A DNA stretch of 60,718 nt from Pseudomonas floridensis (GTDB taxonomy: Bacteria; Pseudomonadota; Gammaproteobacteria; Pseudomonadales; Pseudomonadaceae), in assembly GCF_002087235.1 (NCBI RefSeq), contig NZ_MUIO01000065.1:1-60718 (forward strand), given 5' to 3'. The notes below the pieces were generated by a model, which ran no database searches, had not been told where the DNA came from, and worked only from the letters and a program-made list of their open reading frames with translations. The translations under genes and the position numbers were made by a program. Of this stretch, positions 24,052 through 32,296 are shown in pieces. Within the stretch, counting starts at the first letter, position 1; every line of letters begins with the position of its first letter.

Positions 24052-25749
24052 TTAACGTCCGATCATCGGCAGGTTCAAGCCCTGCTCTTTGGCACATTCG
24101 ATAGCAATGTCGTAACCCGCGTCCGCGTGGCGCATGACGCCGGTGGCCGGGTCGTTATGCAGCACACGGGCGATGCGTGCGGCGGCTTCGTCGGTGCCGT
24201 CGCAGACGATCACCATGCCCGAGTGCTGCGAAAAGCCCATGCCCACGCCGCCACCGTGGTGCAGCGACACCCAGGTCGCGCCGCTGGCGGTGTTGAGCAG
24301 GGCGTTGAGCAGCGGCCAGTCGGACACCGCGTCCGAGCCATCGCGCATGGATTCGGTTTCGCGGTTGGGGCTGGCGACCGAGCCGGAATCCAGATGGTCG
24401 CGGCCGATCACGACCGGGGCCGACAGCTCGCCGCTGCGCACCATCTCGTTGAAGGCCAGACCGAGTCTGGCGCGCTGACCCAGACCGACCCAGCAGATGC
24501 GGGCGGGCAGACCCTGAAAGCTGATGCGCTCGCGGGCCATGTCCAGCCAGTTGTGCAGGTGCTCGTCGTCCGGGATCAGCTCCTTGACCTTGGCGTCGGT
24601 CTTGTAGATGTCCTGCGGGTCGCCCGACAGCGCGGCCCAGCGGAACGGGCCAATGCCACGGCAGAACAGCGGGCGGATGTAGGCCGGTACGAAGCCCGGA
24701 AAATCGAAGGCATTGCTAACGCCTACTTCCTTGGCCATCTGACGGATGTTATTGCCGTAGTCGAAGGTCGGGATACCGGCTTTCTGGAAGGCCAGCATGG
24801 CTTCGACGTGTTCGGCCATCGACTGCTTGGCGGCCTTGACCACATTGGCCGGTTCGCTCACCGAGCGGGCGCGGTACTCGTCCCAGCTCCAGCCTTTTGG
24901 CAGGTAGCCATTGAGCGGGTCGTGGGCGCTGGTCTGATCTGTGACCATGTCCGGACGCACACCGCGACGGACCATTTCCGGCAGGATCTCGGCCGCGTTG
25001 CCGCACAGGGCGATGGAGATCGCCTTGCCTTCGGCGGTGTACCTGGCGATACGCGCCAGTGCGTCATCCAGATCGCTGGCCTGTTCATCGACGTAGCGGG
25101 TCTTGATGCGGAAATCGATGCGGCTCTGCTGGCATTCGATATTCAGCGAGCAGGCCCCGGCCAGTGTCGCGGCCAGCGGTTGTGCGCCGCCCATGCCGCC
25201 CAGACCTGCGGTCAGCACCCAGCGGCCTTTGAGGTTGCCGTCGTAATGCTGGCGACCGGCCTCGACGAAGGTTTCGTAAGTGCCCTGCACAATGCCTTGG
25301 CTGCCGATGTAGATCCAGCTGCCTGCGGTCATCTGGCCGTACATTGCCAGGCCCTTGGCGTCGAGTTCGTTGAAATGTTCCCAGCTCGCCCAGTGCGGCA
25401 CCAGGTTGGAGTTGGCGATCAGCACGCGTGGCGCATTGCTGTGGGTCTTGAACACGCCGACCGGCTTGCCGGACTGCACGAGCAGCGTCTCGTCGTCATT
25501 CAGGTGCGTGAGGCTTTCGACGATCTTGTCGTAGCACTCCCAATTGCGCGCCGCCCGCCCGATGCCGCCGTACACCACCAGTTCATTGGGGTTCTCGGCC
25601 ACTTCCGGGTCCAGGTTGTTCATCAACATGCGCAGCGGCGCTTCAGTCAGCCAGCTCTTGGCCGTCAGTTGAGTACCGCGTGCAGCACGAACCTCACCTT
25701 CACGATGGCGGGTCCAGTCCTGCTTCAGGTCTTGATTATTCTCGGTCAC
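24052..25749 (-). CDS. hutU: Urocanate hydratase
   Basis: HutU converts urocanate to 4-imidazolone-5-propanoate using tightly bound NAD+. The 565-residue protein has the glycine-rich NAD motif 'TAGLGGMGGAQPLA', 'NSNLVPHWA', 'GYLPKGWSWDEY' and 'CWVGLGQRARLG', and the Cys-containing 'PLFCRGIGPFRWAAL', all strongly conserved. I chose the GTG at 25749, with GAGGAA before it, giving the expected 'TENNQDLKQDW' start; a 15-residue longer frame from 25794 lacks a good site. It is the first gene of the long hut operon and has its own regulated promoter upstream. Confidence 0.97.
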   Translation of the reverse strand: MTENNQDLKQDWTRHREGEVRAARGTQLTAKSWLTEAPLRMLMNNLDPEVAENPNELVVYGGIGRAARNWECYDKIVESLTHLNDDETLLVQSGKPVGVFKTHSNAPRVLIANSNLVPHWASWEHFNELDAKGLAMYGQMTAGSWIYIGSQGIVQGTYETFVEAGRQHYDGNLKGRWVLTAGLGGMGGAQPLAATLAGACSLNIECQQSRIDFRIKTRYVDEQASDLDDALARIARYTAEGKAISIALCGNAAEILPEMVRRGVRPDMVTDQTSAHDPLNGYLPKGWSWDEYRARSVSEPANVVKAAKQSMAEHVEAMLAFQKAGIPTFDYGNNIRQMAKEVGVSNAFDFPGFVPAYIRPLFCRGIGPFRWAALSGDPQDIYKTDAKVKELIPDDEHLHNWLDMARERISFQGLPARICWVGLGQRARLGLAFNEMVRSGELSAPVVIGRDHLDSGSVASPNRETESMRDGSDAVSDWPLLNALLNTASGATWVSLHHGGGVGMGFSQHSGMVIVCDGTDEAAARIARVLHNDPATGVMRHADAGYDIAIECAKEQGLNLPMIGR

Positions 25750-25836
25750 AAAAAATTCCTCAGCGATCATTCCAAACCGGCCCGTGCAGGGCATTCCAAT
25801 ACAGTCCGCAGAGCAGGCTTGATTAACCTGTCTCTA

Positions 25837-25850
25837 CTTGTACATACAAG
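25837..25850. promoter_or_regulatory. Putative HutC operator upstream of hutU
   Basis: CTTGTA and TACAAG flank a CA centre (14 bases). GntR/HutC-family repressors bind such short palindromes, and a related one lies before hutF. It sits 88 bases upstream of the hutU GTG and covers the transcription start predicted from the sigma-54-like element, so HutC binding should block initiation. Confidence 0.65.
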
Positions 25851-25854
25851 CATA

Positions 25855-25871
25855 TGCAATCTGAAGACCAA
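25855..25871 (-). promoter_or_regulatory. Putative sigma-54 promoter of hutU
   Basis: On the minus strand the sequence TTGGTCTTCAGATTGCA has GG and GC exactly 10 bases apart, with a good -12 half (TTGCA) and a -24 half matching TTGG but not the following CAC. The predicted start is near 25844. Sigma-54 control through CbrB or NtrC is known for Pseudomonas hut operons. The rest of the gap up to 26119 holds no gene. Confidence 0.55.
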
Positions 25872-26119
25872 CTTCGCTTATGGCTGCTTGAGCACGTTTG
25901 AAAAATCACGGAAAGGCTTTGTTTCGGGATGTACGAAGGCGTGTGGAATGTTTAAAGGCGGATAAAGACAATAGCCGGAGTTGTTACTGAAACGGAATTT
26001 TGCGCGGTTTTGGGGCGGTGGGTAACACGTTGGTGCAGGAGGAATGCACGCTCATAAAGGCTTACAACCCGGATTCATTATTCCCGCGTGTGTGATGGGC
26101 GTTCATTCAGCCACGCACC

Positions 26120-26824
26120 TTAAATCACCTTCACCGCCCGCCCGATGAACTGAATGGGGCCGGTCGGTTTACCAATGGGCGAGCCGGTGGATTTTTCCAG
26201 TGTCAGTTCGAATAGCTGGTTGGGTTGCAGCGGCGGCAGTTTGTCGAGCGGGATGTGCAGGCTTTGCCCTGGCTTGACCAGCCCGAGGGACACCGGGCCT
26301 TGCCAGTCGTCGCCTTTGGTCCAGAACTCCAGTGCCTTGTCGGCCGGGACTTCGAATGCGCCCAGCGGGATCAACTGGATTTCCTGCGGGTTGCTGGCCT
26401 GGACCACCCAGCCCGGCGACTTGTCCTGCGGCCCGACCAGCACCACCACGTACGACGGCGGCGCAGGGTCACGGGTCAGCAGCGTCATGCCCAGCACCAG
26501 CGAAGCAGCAAGACCTGCACCGGCCAGTCCACGCCAGATTGCCAGGTTGTCCCACCAGCGCACCGCATGTTCGGACGGCTTTGCAGATGTGGTCCGGTCC
26601 ATCAGGTTGCGCTCGATGCGCTCCCAAAGGCCGGGCGAGGGTGTGATGGGTTCGGCCAGCCCGGTCAGGGGCAACAGGCGTTGTTCCCAGGCGTCTATCG
26701 CCGCCTGCAGATCGGGTTCGTGAGGCAGGCGACGTTGCACGTCGAGCCTTTGTTGCGCCGACAGTGTGCCGAGTACGTACTCGCCCGCCAGCTCGTGAAT
26801 GTTGTCGTCCGAAGGTCGGGTCAT
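26120..26824 (-). CDS. RskA-like anti-sigma factor
   Basis: The ATG at 26824 overlaps the sigma-factor stop (ATGA), which decides the start; a longer frame upstream is a shadow of the sigma gene. The 234-residue protein has an N-terminal cytoplasmic anti-sigma domain ('DDNIHELAGEYVLGTLSAQQR'), one membrane helix near residues 95-115 ('GLAGAGLAASLVLGMTLL') and a periplasmic RskA-type domain ('VVVLVGPQDKSPGWVVQASN'). No zinc-binding HxxxCxxC motif is seen. It should hold the co-encoded ECF sigma factor inactive until a signal triggers its release or proteolysis. Confidence 0.88.
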   Translation of the reverse strand: MTRPSDDNIHELAGEYVLGTLSAQQRLDVQRRLPHEPDLQAAIDAWEQRLLPLTGLAEPITPSPGLWERIERNLMDRTTSAKPSEHAVRWWDNLAIWRGLAGAGLAASLVLGMTLLTRDPAPPSYVVVLVGPQDKSPGWVVQASNPQEIQLIPLGAFEVPADKALEFWTKGDDWQGPVSLGLVKPGQSLHIPLDKLPPLQPNQLFELTLEKSTGSPIGKPTGPIQFIGRAVKVI

Positions 26825-27387
26825 CCCATGCACTCCCGCAAAGCCGTCAGGCTGCGCTTGATCCAGGCTTTGACCGTACCCAGTGGCGCGCCGATTTTCT
26901 GCGCGATTTCCTGATGCGAATAGCCGTCTACATACGCGTGAAACACGCAATTGCGCCGCACCGGTTCAAGCTGCTCCAGGCACGACGTGATGCGGCCCGG
27001 ATTGACGCGCCAATCGAAAGCGTCGTCGGTTTCCTGCCAGCCTTCCAGCGTCGCGGGCTCATGATGATCTTCGCTGCCGTCATCCTCAATGTGAACTTCC
27101 CGAGCGGTGTTGCGCAGGTTGTTGAGCGCCAGATGGCGGGTCACGCTGAACATCCAGCCGCGTGCCGAACCGCGTGTTGCATCGAAGCTTGCCGCGTTCG
27201 TCCAGATCTTCAGAAACGCGTCGTGCACAATGTCTTCGGCTTGTGCCCGGTCACGGACCAGCCGCATGACCACACCGAGCAGCCGCGCACTTTCCTGTTC
27301 ATAAAGACGATGCAGCGCCTGCCGCTCACCGCGAGCGCAGGCATGCAGCGTGGCTTCGTAATCAAAGAGGGATTCGTGTGAGGACAA
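26821..27387 (-). CDS. ECF RNA polymerase sigma factor
   Basis: This 188-residue group-IV sigma factor has region 2 ('LYEQESARLLGVVMRLVRDR', 'AEDIVHDAFLKIWTNA', 'ARGWMFSVTRHLALNNLR') and region 4 with its helix-turn-helix ('YSHQEIAQKIGAPLGTVKAW'). It resembles SigK/ECF19-type factors paired with RskA anti-sigma proteins. It is translationally coupled to the anti-sigma gene. Targets are not visible; the DUF3455 gene just upstream on the same strand is a candidate. This pair sits inside the hut locus, but nothing links it to histidine. Confidence 0.92.
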   Translation of the reverse strand: MSSHESLFDYEATLHACARGERQALHRLYEQESARLLGVVMRLVRDRAQAEDIVHDAFLKIWTNAASFDATRGSARGWMFSVTRHLALNNLRNTAREVHIEDDGSEDHHEPATLEGWQETDDAFDWRVNPGRITSCLEQLEPVRRNCVFHAYVDGYSHQEIAQKIGAPLGTVKAWIKRSLTALRECMG

Positions 27388-27487
27388 GGTGATCCGCCAT
27401 CAGTGGACTACTGCCCCGTTGATATCACGAGGACCCGCGCAGCAGCATAGCTTACTGACTGCGCGATGCCCGATTGCCAGCCTTTGA

Positions 27488-28021
27488 TCAGTTGGCAGCC
27501 CAGAACACGTAATCAGCCTGATACTTGACCACTTCCTTGGCGCCCTTGTTGCTGGCAGCGCACGCGGTGGTCGGTGCGACGCCGCCTTTCAGGGCGACAC
27601 GCTGAATGTACGCAACGCCGCTCATGGCACCTTTGCCTTCAGCAGGGTTGGCCTTGACCAATTGATACGGCAGGTTGCCTGCGCTCGACGGCGCCACGGC
27701 GACCTGAGTGCCGGTCACTTTCGAGCCGTCTTTGGCTTCCCAGGTGGCGGGCGGGCCGTAATAGGTACCGACCTGCTTGCCGCTCTTGTCATTGAGCACG
27801 GCCTTGGGCCCGACGAACGCCCATTCCATCTCGTTGGGCATGTTGGCTTTGGCGCGGCACTCGTAAGTAATTTCGCCGACCCCGGTGGTTTGCATGCTGA
27901 TCTTGTGACCGGCCGGGACCTGAACGCTTTCAGGCAGATCGGTCTGGGCCAGGGCGACGGACGACAGGCAAGTGAAAGCCAGGGTACTACCTGCAAGGCA
28001 GAGCAAGCGTTTTGCGTTCAT
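27488..28021 (-). CDS. Secreted DUF3455-like protein
   Basis: The ATG at 28021 has GGAG 9 bases before it and gives a clear signal peptide ('MNAKRLLCLAGSTLAFTCL', cleavage after 'ALA'). The mature domain ('VPAGHKISMQTTGVGEITYECR', 'WEAKDGSKVTGTQVAV', 'GVAYIQRVALKGG') resembles the DUF3455 family. The mature part contains two cysteines, in 'YECRAK' and 'TTACAAS', possibly a disulfide. Its function is unknown. DUF3455 genes next to ECF sigma/anti-sigma genes suggest an envelope-stress output, which is inference. Confidence 0.8.
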   Translation of the reverse strand: MNAKRLLCLAGSTLAFTCLSSVALAQTDLPESVQVPAGHKISMQTTGVGEITYECRAKANMPNEMEWAFVGPKAVLNDKSGKQVGTYYGPPATWEAKDGSKVTGTQVAVAPSSAGNLPYQLVKANPAEGKGAMSGVAYIQRVALKGGVAPTTACAASNKGAKEVVKYQADYVFWAAN

Positions 28022-28126
28022 GCAGAAATCTCCAGATGGTTTAACCGCGCTCAGCAACTCGAAGTGGCTGCTATCTGTACTACCCGCGAGAACACGATCT
28101 GGATGCAGTGATTTGAAAATATTTTT

Positions 28127-29302
28127 TCAGGACCGACTGAAACGGCTGCGCAACAGGAGAATCCCGGTGATCGCTGCGATGCCCGAACCCAGCAGTACGC
28201 CGACTTTGACTTCGTCGATCAGGTGCTGCTGACCCGGAAACGCCAGGTTGCCGATGAACAGGCTCATGGTGAAACCGATGCCGCACAGGATCGCCACGCC
28301 ATACAACTGCACCCAGTTACTGCCTTGCGGCAAAACCGCAAGCCCGGCACGAATCGCCAGCACGGCGGCGAGGAACACACCGATCTGCTTGCCCACGAAC
28401 AGCCCCAGCGCGACACCCAGCGGCACCGGATCGACAAGGTTTTCCATCGAGATACCCGACAGCGAAACGCCCGCGTTGGCGAAGCCGAAGATCGGAACCA
28501 CGGCGAACGCGACCCAGTAATGCATCTTCTCTTCGAGAAACAGCAACGGCGAACGCGCTTCCTCTTCAGGCTTGCCCATCGGGATGCACAGCGCCAATGC
28601 CACACCGGCCAGCGTGGCGTGGACGCCCGACTGCAACACGAAGAACCACAACACAGCGCCCAGCAACAAATAGGGCAGCAGGCGACGGACGTTGAGGCGG
28701 TTCATGACGATCAGCACCGCCAGCGTTGCGAAGGCAGCCCCCAGCATGGGCAGGTTCAGGCCTGAACTGTAGAAGAACGCGATGATGGTGACCGCGCCCA
28801 GGTCGTCGAGAATCGCCAGGGCCGCCAGAAACACCTTCAGCGACGTCGGCACCCGACTGCCCAGCAGCGACAGCACGCCCAGCGCGAACGCAATGTCGGT
28901 GGCGGCGGGAATGGCCCAGCCGCTCATGGTCTGCGGGTTGCCCCAGTTGATGGCGATGTAGATCAGCGCCGGAACCAGCATCCCGCCAGCGGCCGCGAAA
29001 CCGGGCAGGGCGCGCTGGCCCCAGGTCGCCAGGCCGCCGGCCAGCACTTCGCGTTTGATTTCCAGGCCGACCATGAGGAAGAAGATCGCCATCAAGCCGT
29101 CGTTGATCCACAGTTCGACCGACAGGCCCAGCCACACACTGTGGAGAATCGAGAAGTAACCGGCACTGAGCGGGGAATTGGCGACGATCAATGCGGCCAG
29201 AGCGGCCACCATCAATACGATACCGCCTGCCGATTCGGAGGCAAGAAAGCTGGCGAGGATGGCGACGGCTCGGGGTGTTTCCTGGTTGGGGAATTGAGTC
29301 AT
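28127..29302 (-). CDS. nhaA: Na+/H+ antiporter NhaA
   Basis: NhaA exchanges cytoplasmic Na+ for external protons at alkaline pH. The 391-residue protein has about 12 membrane segments and the ion-binding acidic residues: Asp136 in 'PAATDIAFALG' and the pair Asp166-Asp167 in 'ALAILDDLGAVTI'. 'WINDGLMAIFFLMVGLEIKRE' is also conserved. Its start lies only 26 bases after the hutD stop with AAGGAC as binding site, so read-through from hutCD is possible. Confidence 0.95.
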   Translation of the reverse strand: MTQFPNQETPRAVAILASFLASESAGGIVLMVAALAALIVANSPLSAGYFSILHSVWLGLSVELWINDGLMAIFFLMVGLEIKREVLAGGLATWGQRALPGFAAAGGMLVPALIYIAINWGNPQTMSGWAIPAATDIAFALGVLSLLGSRVPTSLKVFLAALAILDDLGAVTIIAFFYSSGLNLPMLGAAFATLAVLIVMNRLNVRRLLPYLLLGAVLWFFVLQSGVHATLAGVALALCIPMGKPEEEARSPLLFLEEKMHYWVAFAVVPIFGFANAGVSLSGISMENLVDPVPLGVALGLFVGKQIGVFLAAVLAIRAGLAVLPQGSNWVQLYGVAILCGIGFTMSLFIGNLAFPGQQHLIDEVKVGVLLGSGIAAITGILLLRSRFSRS

Positions 29303-29328
29303 GGTCGTCCTTGAACGAAACGCTGATT

Positions 29329-29952
29329 TTATTGGGCCGTCAGGATACCTTCATTGGCCAGGGCATTCAGCTCAATCAGGCAGCAACGGCTGGCGCCTGA
29401 GGACTGCAGCTCGATGTCCATGAGCCCGGATGCAGAGTCATTGTCGACCTGAGCGCAGTCATGCCTGCCAAGGATTTCCCAAGGCTGGTCGTTGACGCTG
29501 AGGGCGATCTGTTCGGCCATGCTGAACAGCAGGAAAGTCGTGGCCGAACTGAACAGTCTTTGCGGCTGGAGGACATCGATCCATTGCAGGCGCGCGCTGT
29601 ACCGATGCGCAGCATAGATCAGATTGAAATCCCGGATCGGCCCGTCGAGCAGCGTGCATTCCACATGGCTGTCGCCGCTGAAGGCGAACGGGTCGGAGGG
29701 CAGCAACTGACGGCTGGGAATGCCGTCCACCGACAACGTCATGCCGCTGCCTTGCAGCACGGTGATGATCCGTTGATAACCGGCGAACACCGAAAAACCG
29801 CCCGACTGTTCGATGTCGGCAATCGACAGGCGCCAACCGAAGCCGTCCAGATCCTGACCGGCATCACGGGCGATTTCTTCGGTGCTGCCGCCGCCGTTCT
29901 TCCACGGCATGCGTGGGTAATCGGCCGCACGCAGGATTTTACTTACGATCAT
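29329..29952 (-). CDS. hutD: HutD family protein
   Basis: HutD is a small bicupin that in Pseudomonas limits hut activity; it is thought to bind an intermediate and act as a governor. The ATG at 29952 overlaps the hutC stop (ATGA), which decides the start. The 207-residue protein has the family motifs 'MPWKNGGGSTEEIARDAG' near the N-terminus and 'GYQRIITVLQGSGMTL' and 'DFNLIYAAHRYSA' in the cupin domains. It forms a two-gene unit with hutC. Confidence 0.93.
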   Translation of the reverse strand: MIVSKILRAADYPRMPWKNGGGSTEEIARDAGQDLDGFGWRLSIADIEQSGGFSVFAGYQRIITVLQGSGMTLSVDGIPSRQLLPSDPFAFSGDSHVECTLLDGPIRDFNLIYAAHRYSARLQWIDVLQPQRLFSSATTFLLFSMAEQIALSVNDQPWEILGRHDCAQVDNDSASGLMDIELQSSGASRCCLIELNALANEGILTAQ

Positions 29953-30698
29953 TTGGTGAAGCGTCCTTCCAGGCGATGACGGGATCCGGGGTGGATCAAG
30001 CGCGCCGCGGTCACCGGCTGACGGCCTGACCAGGTGCGGCGGCGAATCAGCAGGCACGGTTCACCGGCGTCGATTTGCAGCAGTCTGCACTCGTCGGCTT
30101 CGGCCAGAATCGCCTCCACCACGTGCTCGCCCTCGGTCAGCGGCGCGACTTGTGACAGATAGGCGTAGGGCGTCTGCTGAGTGAAGTCCTGCTTGAGGTA
30201 ATCCGGAGCGACCTGTGCGTTGACGAAACGGTCTTCGATCTGGACCGCGATGTCGTTCTCGTAATGCACGATCAGCGAATGGAACACGCGCTGACCTTCG
30301 CGCATGTCCAGCGCCAGGGCGCGTTCGGAACCGGCGGCTTCCTCCTTGAGGACGATGACCTTGCAGGAGTGACGATGGCCCCGTGCGGCGATCTCGTCGG
30401 CGATATTGTGCACTTCGAACAGCGCCGACTGGCTCTTGGGCTCGGCCACGAACGTGCCGACGCCTTGCATGCGCACCAACAGGCCTTCGGCCGTCAGTTC
30501 ACGCAGGGCGCGGTTGATGGTCATGCGGCTGAAACCCAGCTGGGTCACCAGTTCGCTTTCCGAAGGCACGCGATGATGCGGCGGCCAGGTGCCGTTCTGA
30601 ATCTGCAGGGCGATCATGTGTTTGACGCGGGCGTACAAGGGTGCGGGACTTTCGCCCATCTGGGCTGCCAGGGAGGAAGAGGCGGGCGGCGTCGGCAC
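29949..30698 (-). CDS. hutC: Histidine utilisation repressor
   Basis: HutC represses hut genes until urocanate binds. The 249-residue protein has a GntR winged helix at about 20-90 ('HHRVPSESELVTQLGFSRMTINRALRELTAEGLLVR') and a UTRA ligand-binding domain ('FVNAQVAPDYLKQDFTQQTP', 'LLQIDAGEPCLLIRRRTWS'). It is divergent from hutF and coupled to hutD. Two short palindromes of its expected type lie in this window, one before hutU and one in the hutC-hutF gap. Confidence 0.95.
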   Translation of the reverse strand: MPTPPASSSLAAQMGESPAPLYARVKHMIALQIQNGTWPPHHRVPSESELVTQLGFSRMTINRALRELTAEGLLVRMQGVGTFVAEPKSQSALFEVHNIADEIAARGHRHSCKVIVLKEEAAGSERALALDMREGQRVFHSLIVHYENDIAVQIEDRFVNAQVAPDYLKQDFTQQTPYAYLSQVAPLTEGEHVVEAILAEADECRLLQIDAGEPCLLIRRRTWSGRQPVTAARLIHPGSRHRLEGRFTK

Positions 30699-30796
30699 GT
30701 GGAAGTCCTTGTTGTCGGGATGATTCAGGCGCTCAAGCTAACCATTAACCGGTGGTACGGCAAGTTTGCCGGAGGTTTACCGGCTGGCTAAACGTC

Positions 30797-30812
30797 TGTA
30801 TATGTATATACA
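30797..30812. promoter_or_regulatory. Putative HutC operator upstream of hutF
   Basis: TGTATAT and ATATACA, each 7 bases and perfectly inverted, flank a GT centre 27 bases before the hutF ATG. It shares the TGTA...TACA pattern of the site before hutU. Its position suits repression of hutF and possibly autoregulation of hutCD. Confidence 0.65.
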
Positions 30813-30838
30813 AATTACAGTGATGAGGTGCGAAGTCA

Positions 30839-32206
30839 ATGTCAGCCTTCTTTGCCGAGCGTGCGTTACTGCCTGACGGCTGGGCCAGCGATGTGCGTCT
30901 GGAAGTCAGTCCGGAAGGTCTGCTGACGCGGATTCAGGCCAATGCGAACCGAGAGGGCGCCGAAGTCGTCAACGGTCCGTTGCTGCCTGGCATGCCCAAT
31001 CTGCACTCTCACGCCTTTCAACGCGCCATGGCCGGGCTGGCCGAAGTGGCGGGCAACCCCAATGACAGTTTCTGGACCTGGCGCGACCTCATGTACCGTC
31101 TGGTCGGTCGCATCGACCCGCAGCAACTGGGCGTCATCGCTCGTCAGCTGTACATCGAGATGCTCAAGGGCGGCTATACCTCCGTCGCCGAGTTTCACTA
31201 TGTGCATCACGACACCGCCGGCAAGCCTTACGCCGACCCCGCCGAACTGGCGCGGCAAATCAGTCAGGCGGCGAGTTCGGTCGGCATCGGTCTGACACTG
31301 CTGCCGGTGCTCTACAGCCATTCGGGGTTCGGCGGACAGACGCCCAACGAAGGCCAGCGCCGGTTTATCCACAGCACCGACAGTTATCTGGACCTGCAGG
31401 CGCATCTGAAACCGATTGTGGCGGGCCAAACGGCGCAGCGGCTGGGTCTGTGTTTTCACTCATTGCGCGCGGTAACGCCGGAGCAAATCAGCGCTGTGCT
31501 GGCCGCCAGTGATCCGGCGTGTCCAGTGCATATCCATGTTGCCGAGCAGCAGAAGGAAGTCGATGACTGCCTGAACTGGAGCGGTCGACGTCCGTTGCAG
31601 TGGCTGTATGAGAATACGCCTGTGGATAACCGCTGGTGTCTGGTGCACGCGACCCATGCCCAGCCCGACGAAGTGACGCTCATGGCGCAAAGTGGCGCGG
31701 TGGCCGGGTTGTGCCTGACCACTGAAGCGAATCTGGGCGACGGTATCTTCCCGGCGGTGGATTACCTCGCGCAGGGCGGGCGCTGGGGCATTGGTTCCGA
31801 CAGTCACGTTTCACTCAGTGTGGTCGAAGAGCTGCGCTGGCTGGAGTACGGTCAGCGGCTGCGTGATCAGCGCCGTAACCGGTTGCATCGCGACGATCAG
31901 CCAAGGGTGGGCCGAACGCTGATGGATGCTGCACTCGCGGGCGGTGCGCAGGCGCTGGGTCAGGATATCGGTGCTCTGGAAGTAGGCAAGCGGGCGGACT
32001 GGCTGGTATTGGACGGCAACGATCCTTACCTCGCCACCGCATCTGGCGATGGCATTCTCAATCGCTGGCTGTTTGCAGGCAGTGACCGGCAGATTCGCGA
32101 TGTCGCGGTGGGTGGACGCTGGGTGATACGAGAAGGGCGACATGCCGGTGAAGAACAGAGCAGTCGAGAGTTTGCGCAGGTATTGAAAACCTTGCTGGAC
32201 AGCTGA
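30839..32206 (+). CDS. hutF: Formimidoylglutamate deiminase
   Basis: HutF hydrolyses N-formimino-L-glutamate to N-formylglutamate and ammonia, the step that defines the five-step pathway completed by HutG. The 455-residue amidohydrolase has metal ligands His56 and His58 in 'LPGMPNLHSHAFQRAM', then 'PVHIHVAEQQKEVDDC', 'CLVHATHAQPDE' and Asp in 'GSDSHVSLSVVEEL'. It is transcribed away from hutC with a HutC-like operator in front. Confidence 0.97.
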   Translation: MSAFFAERALLPDGWASDVRLEVSPEGLLTRIQANANREGAEVVNGPLLPGMPNLHSHAFQRAMAGLAEVAGNPNDSFWTWRDLMYRLVGRIDPQQLGVIARQLYIEMLKGGYTSVAEFHYVHHDTAGKPYADPAELARQISQAASSVGIGLTLLPVLYSHSGFGGQTPNEGQRRFIHSTDSYLDLQAHLKPIVAGQTAQRLGLCFHSLRAVTPEQISAVLAASDPACPVHIHVAEQQKEVDDCLNWSGRRPLQWLYENTPVDNRWCLVHATHAQPDEVTLMAQSGAVAGLCLTTEANLGDGIFPAVDYLAQGGRWGIGSDSHVSLSVVEELRWLEYGQRLRDQRRNRLHRDDQPRVGRTLMDAALAGGAQALGQDIGALEVGKRADWLVLDGNDPYLATASGDGILNRWLFAGSDRQIRDVAVGGRWVIREGRHAGEEQSSREFAQVLKTLLDS

Positions 32207-32249
32207 CAGGTCGGCGGGTGAAGCGAGACGCGCAGCGTTTTGAGAGACA

Positions 32250-32270
32250 TCCCCATGCAGCGCATGGGGA
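32250..32270. terminator. Hairpin between hutF and blc
   Basis: TCCCCATGC (32250-32258) and GCATGGGGA (32262-32270) form a 9-base-pair perfect stem with a 3-base loop between two convergent genes. There is no strong T-tract on either side, so termination is likely from position but not certain. Confidence 0.5.
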
Positions 32271-32296
32271 TACTCATATCAATCCAGCGAGCCGTA

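Noticed and set aside
27388..28126. Shared ECF promoter motif before the sigma and DUF3455 genes
   Set aside because: Both upstream regions contain GCATC, but spacing and -10 parts do not agree well enough to call a motif.
30760..30790. GG-N10-GC spacing upstream of hutF as a sigma-54 promoter
   Set aside because: The flanking bases do not match the -24 and -12 consensus (no TTGC), so the spacing is probably chance.
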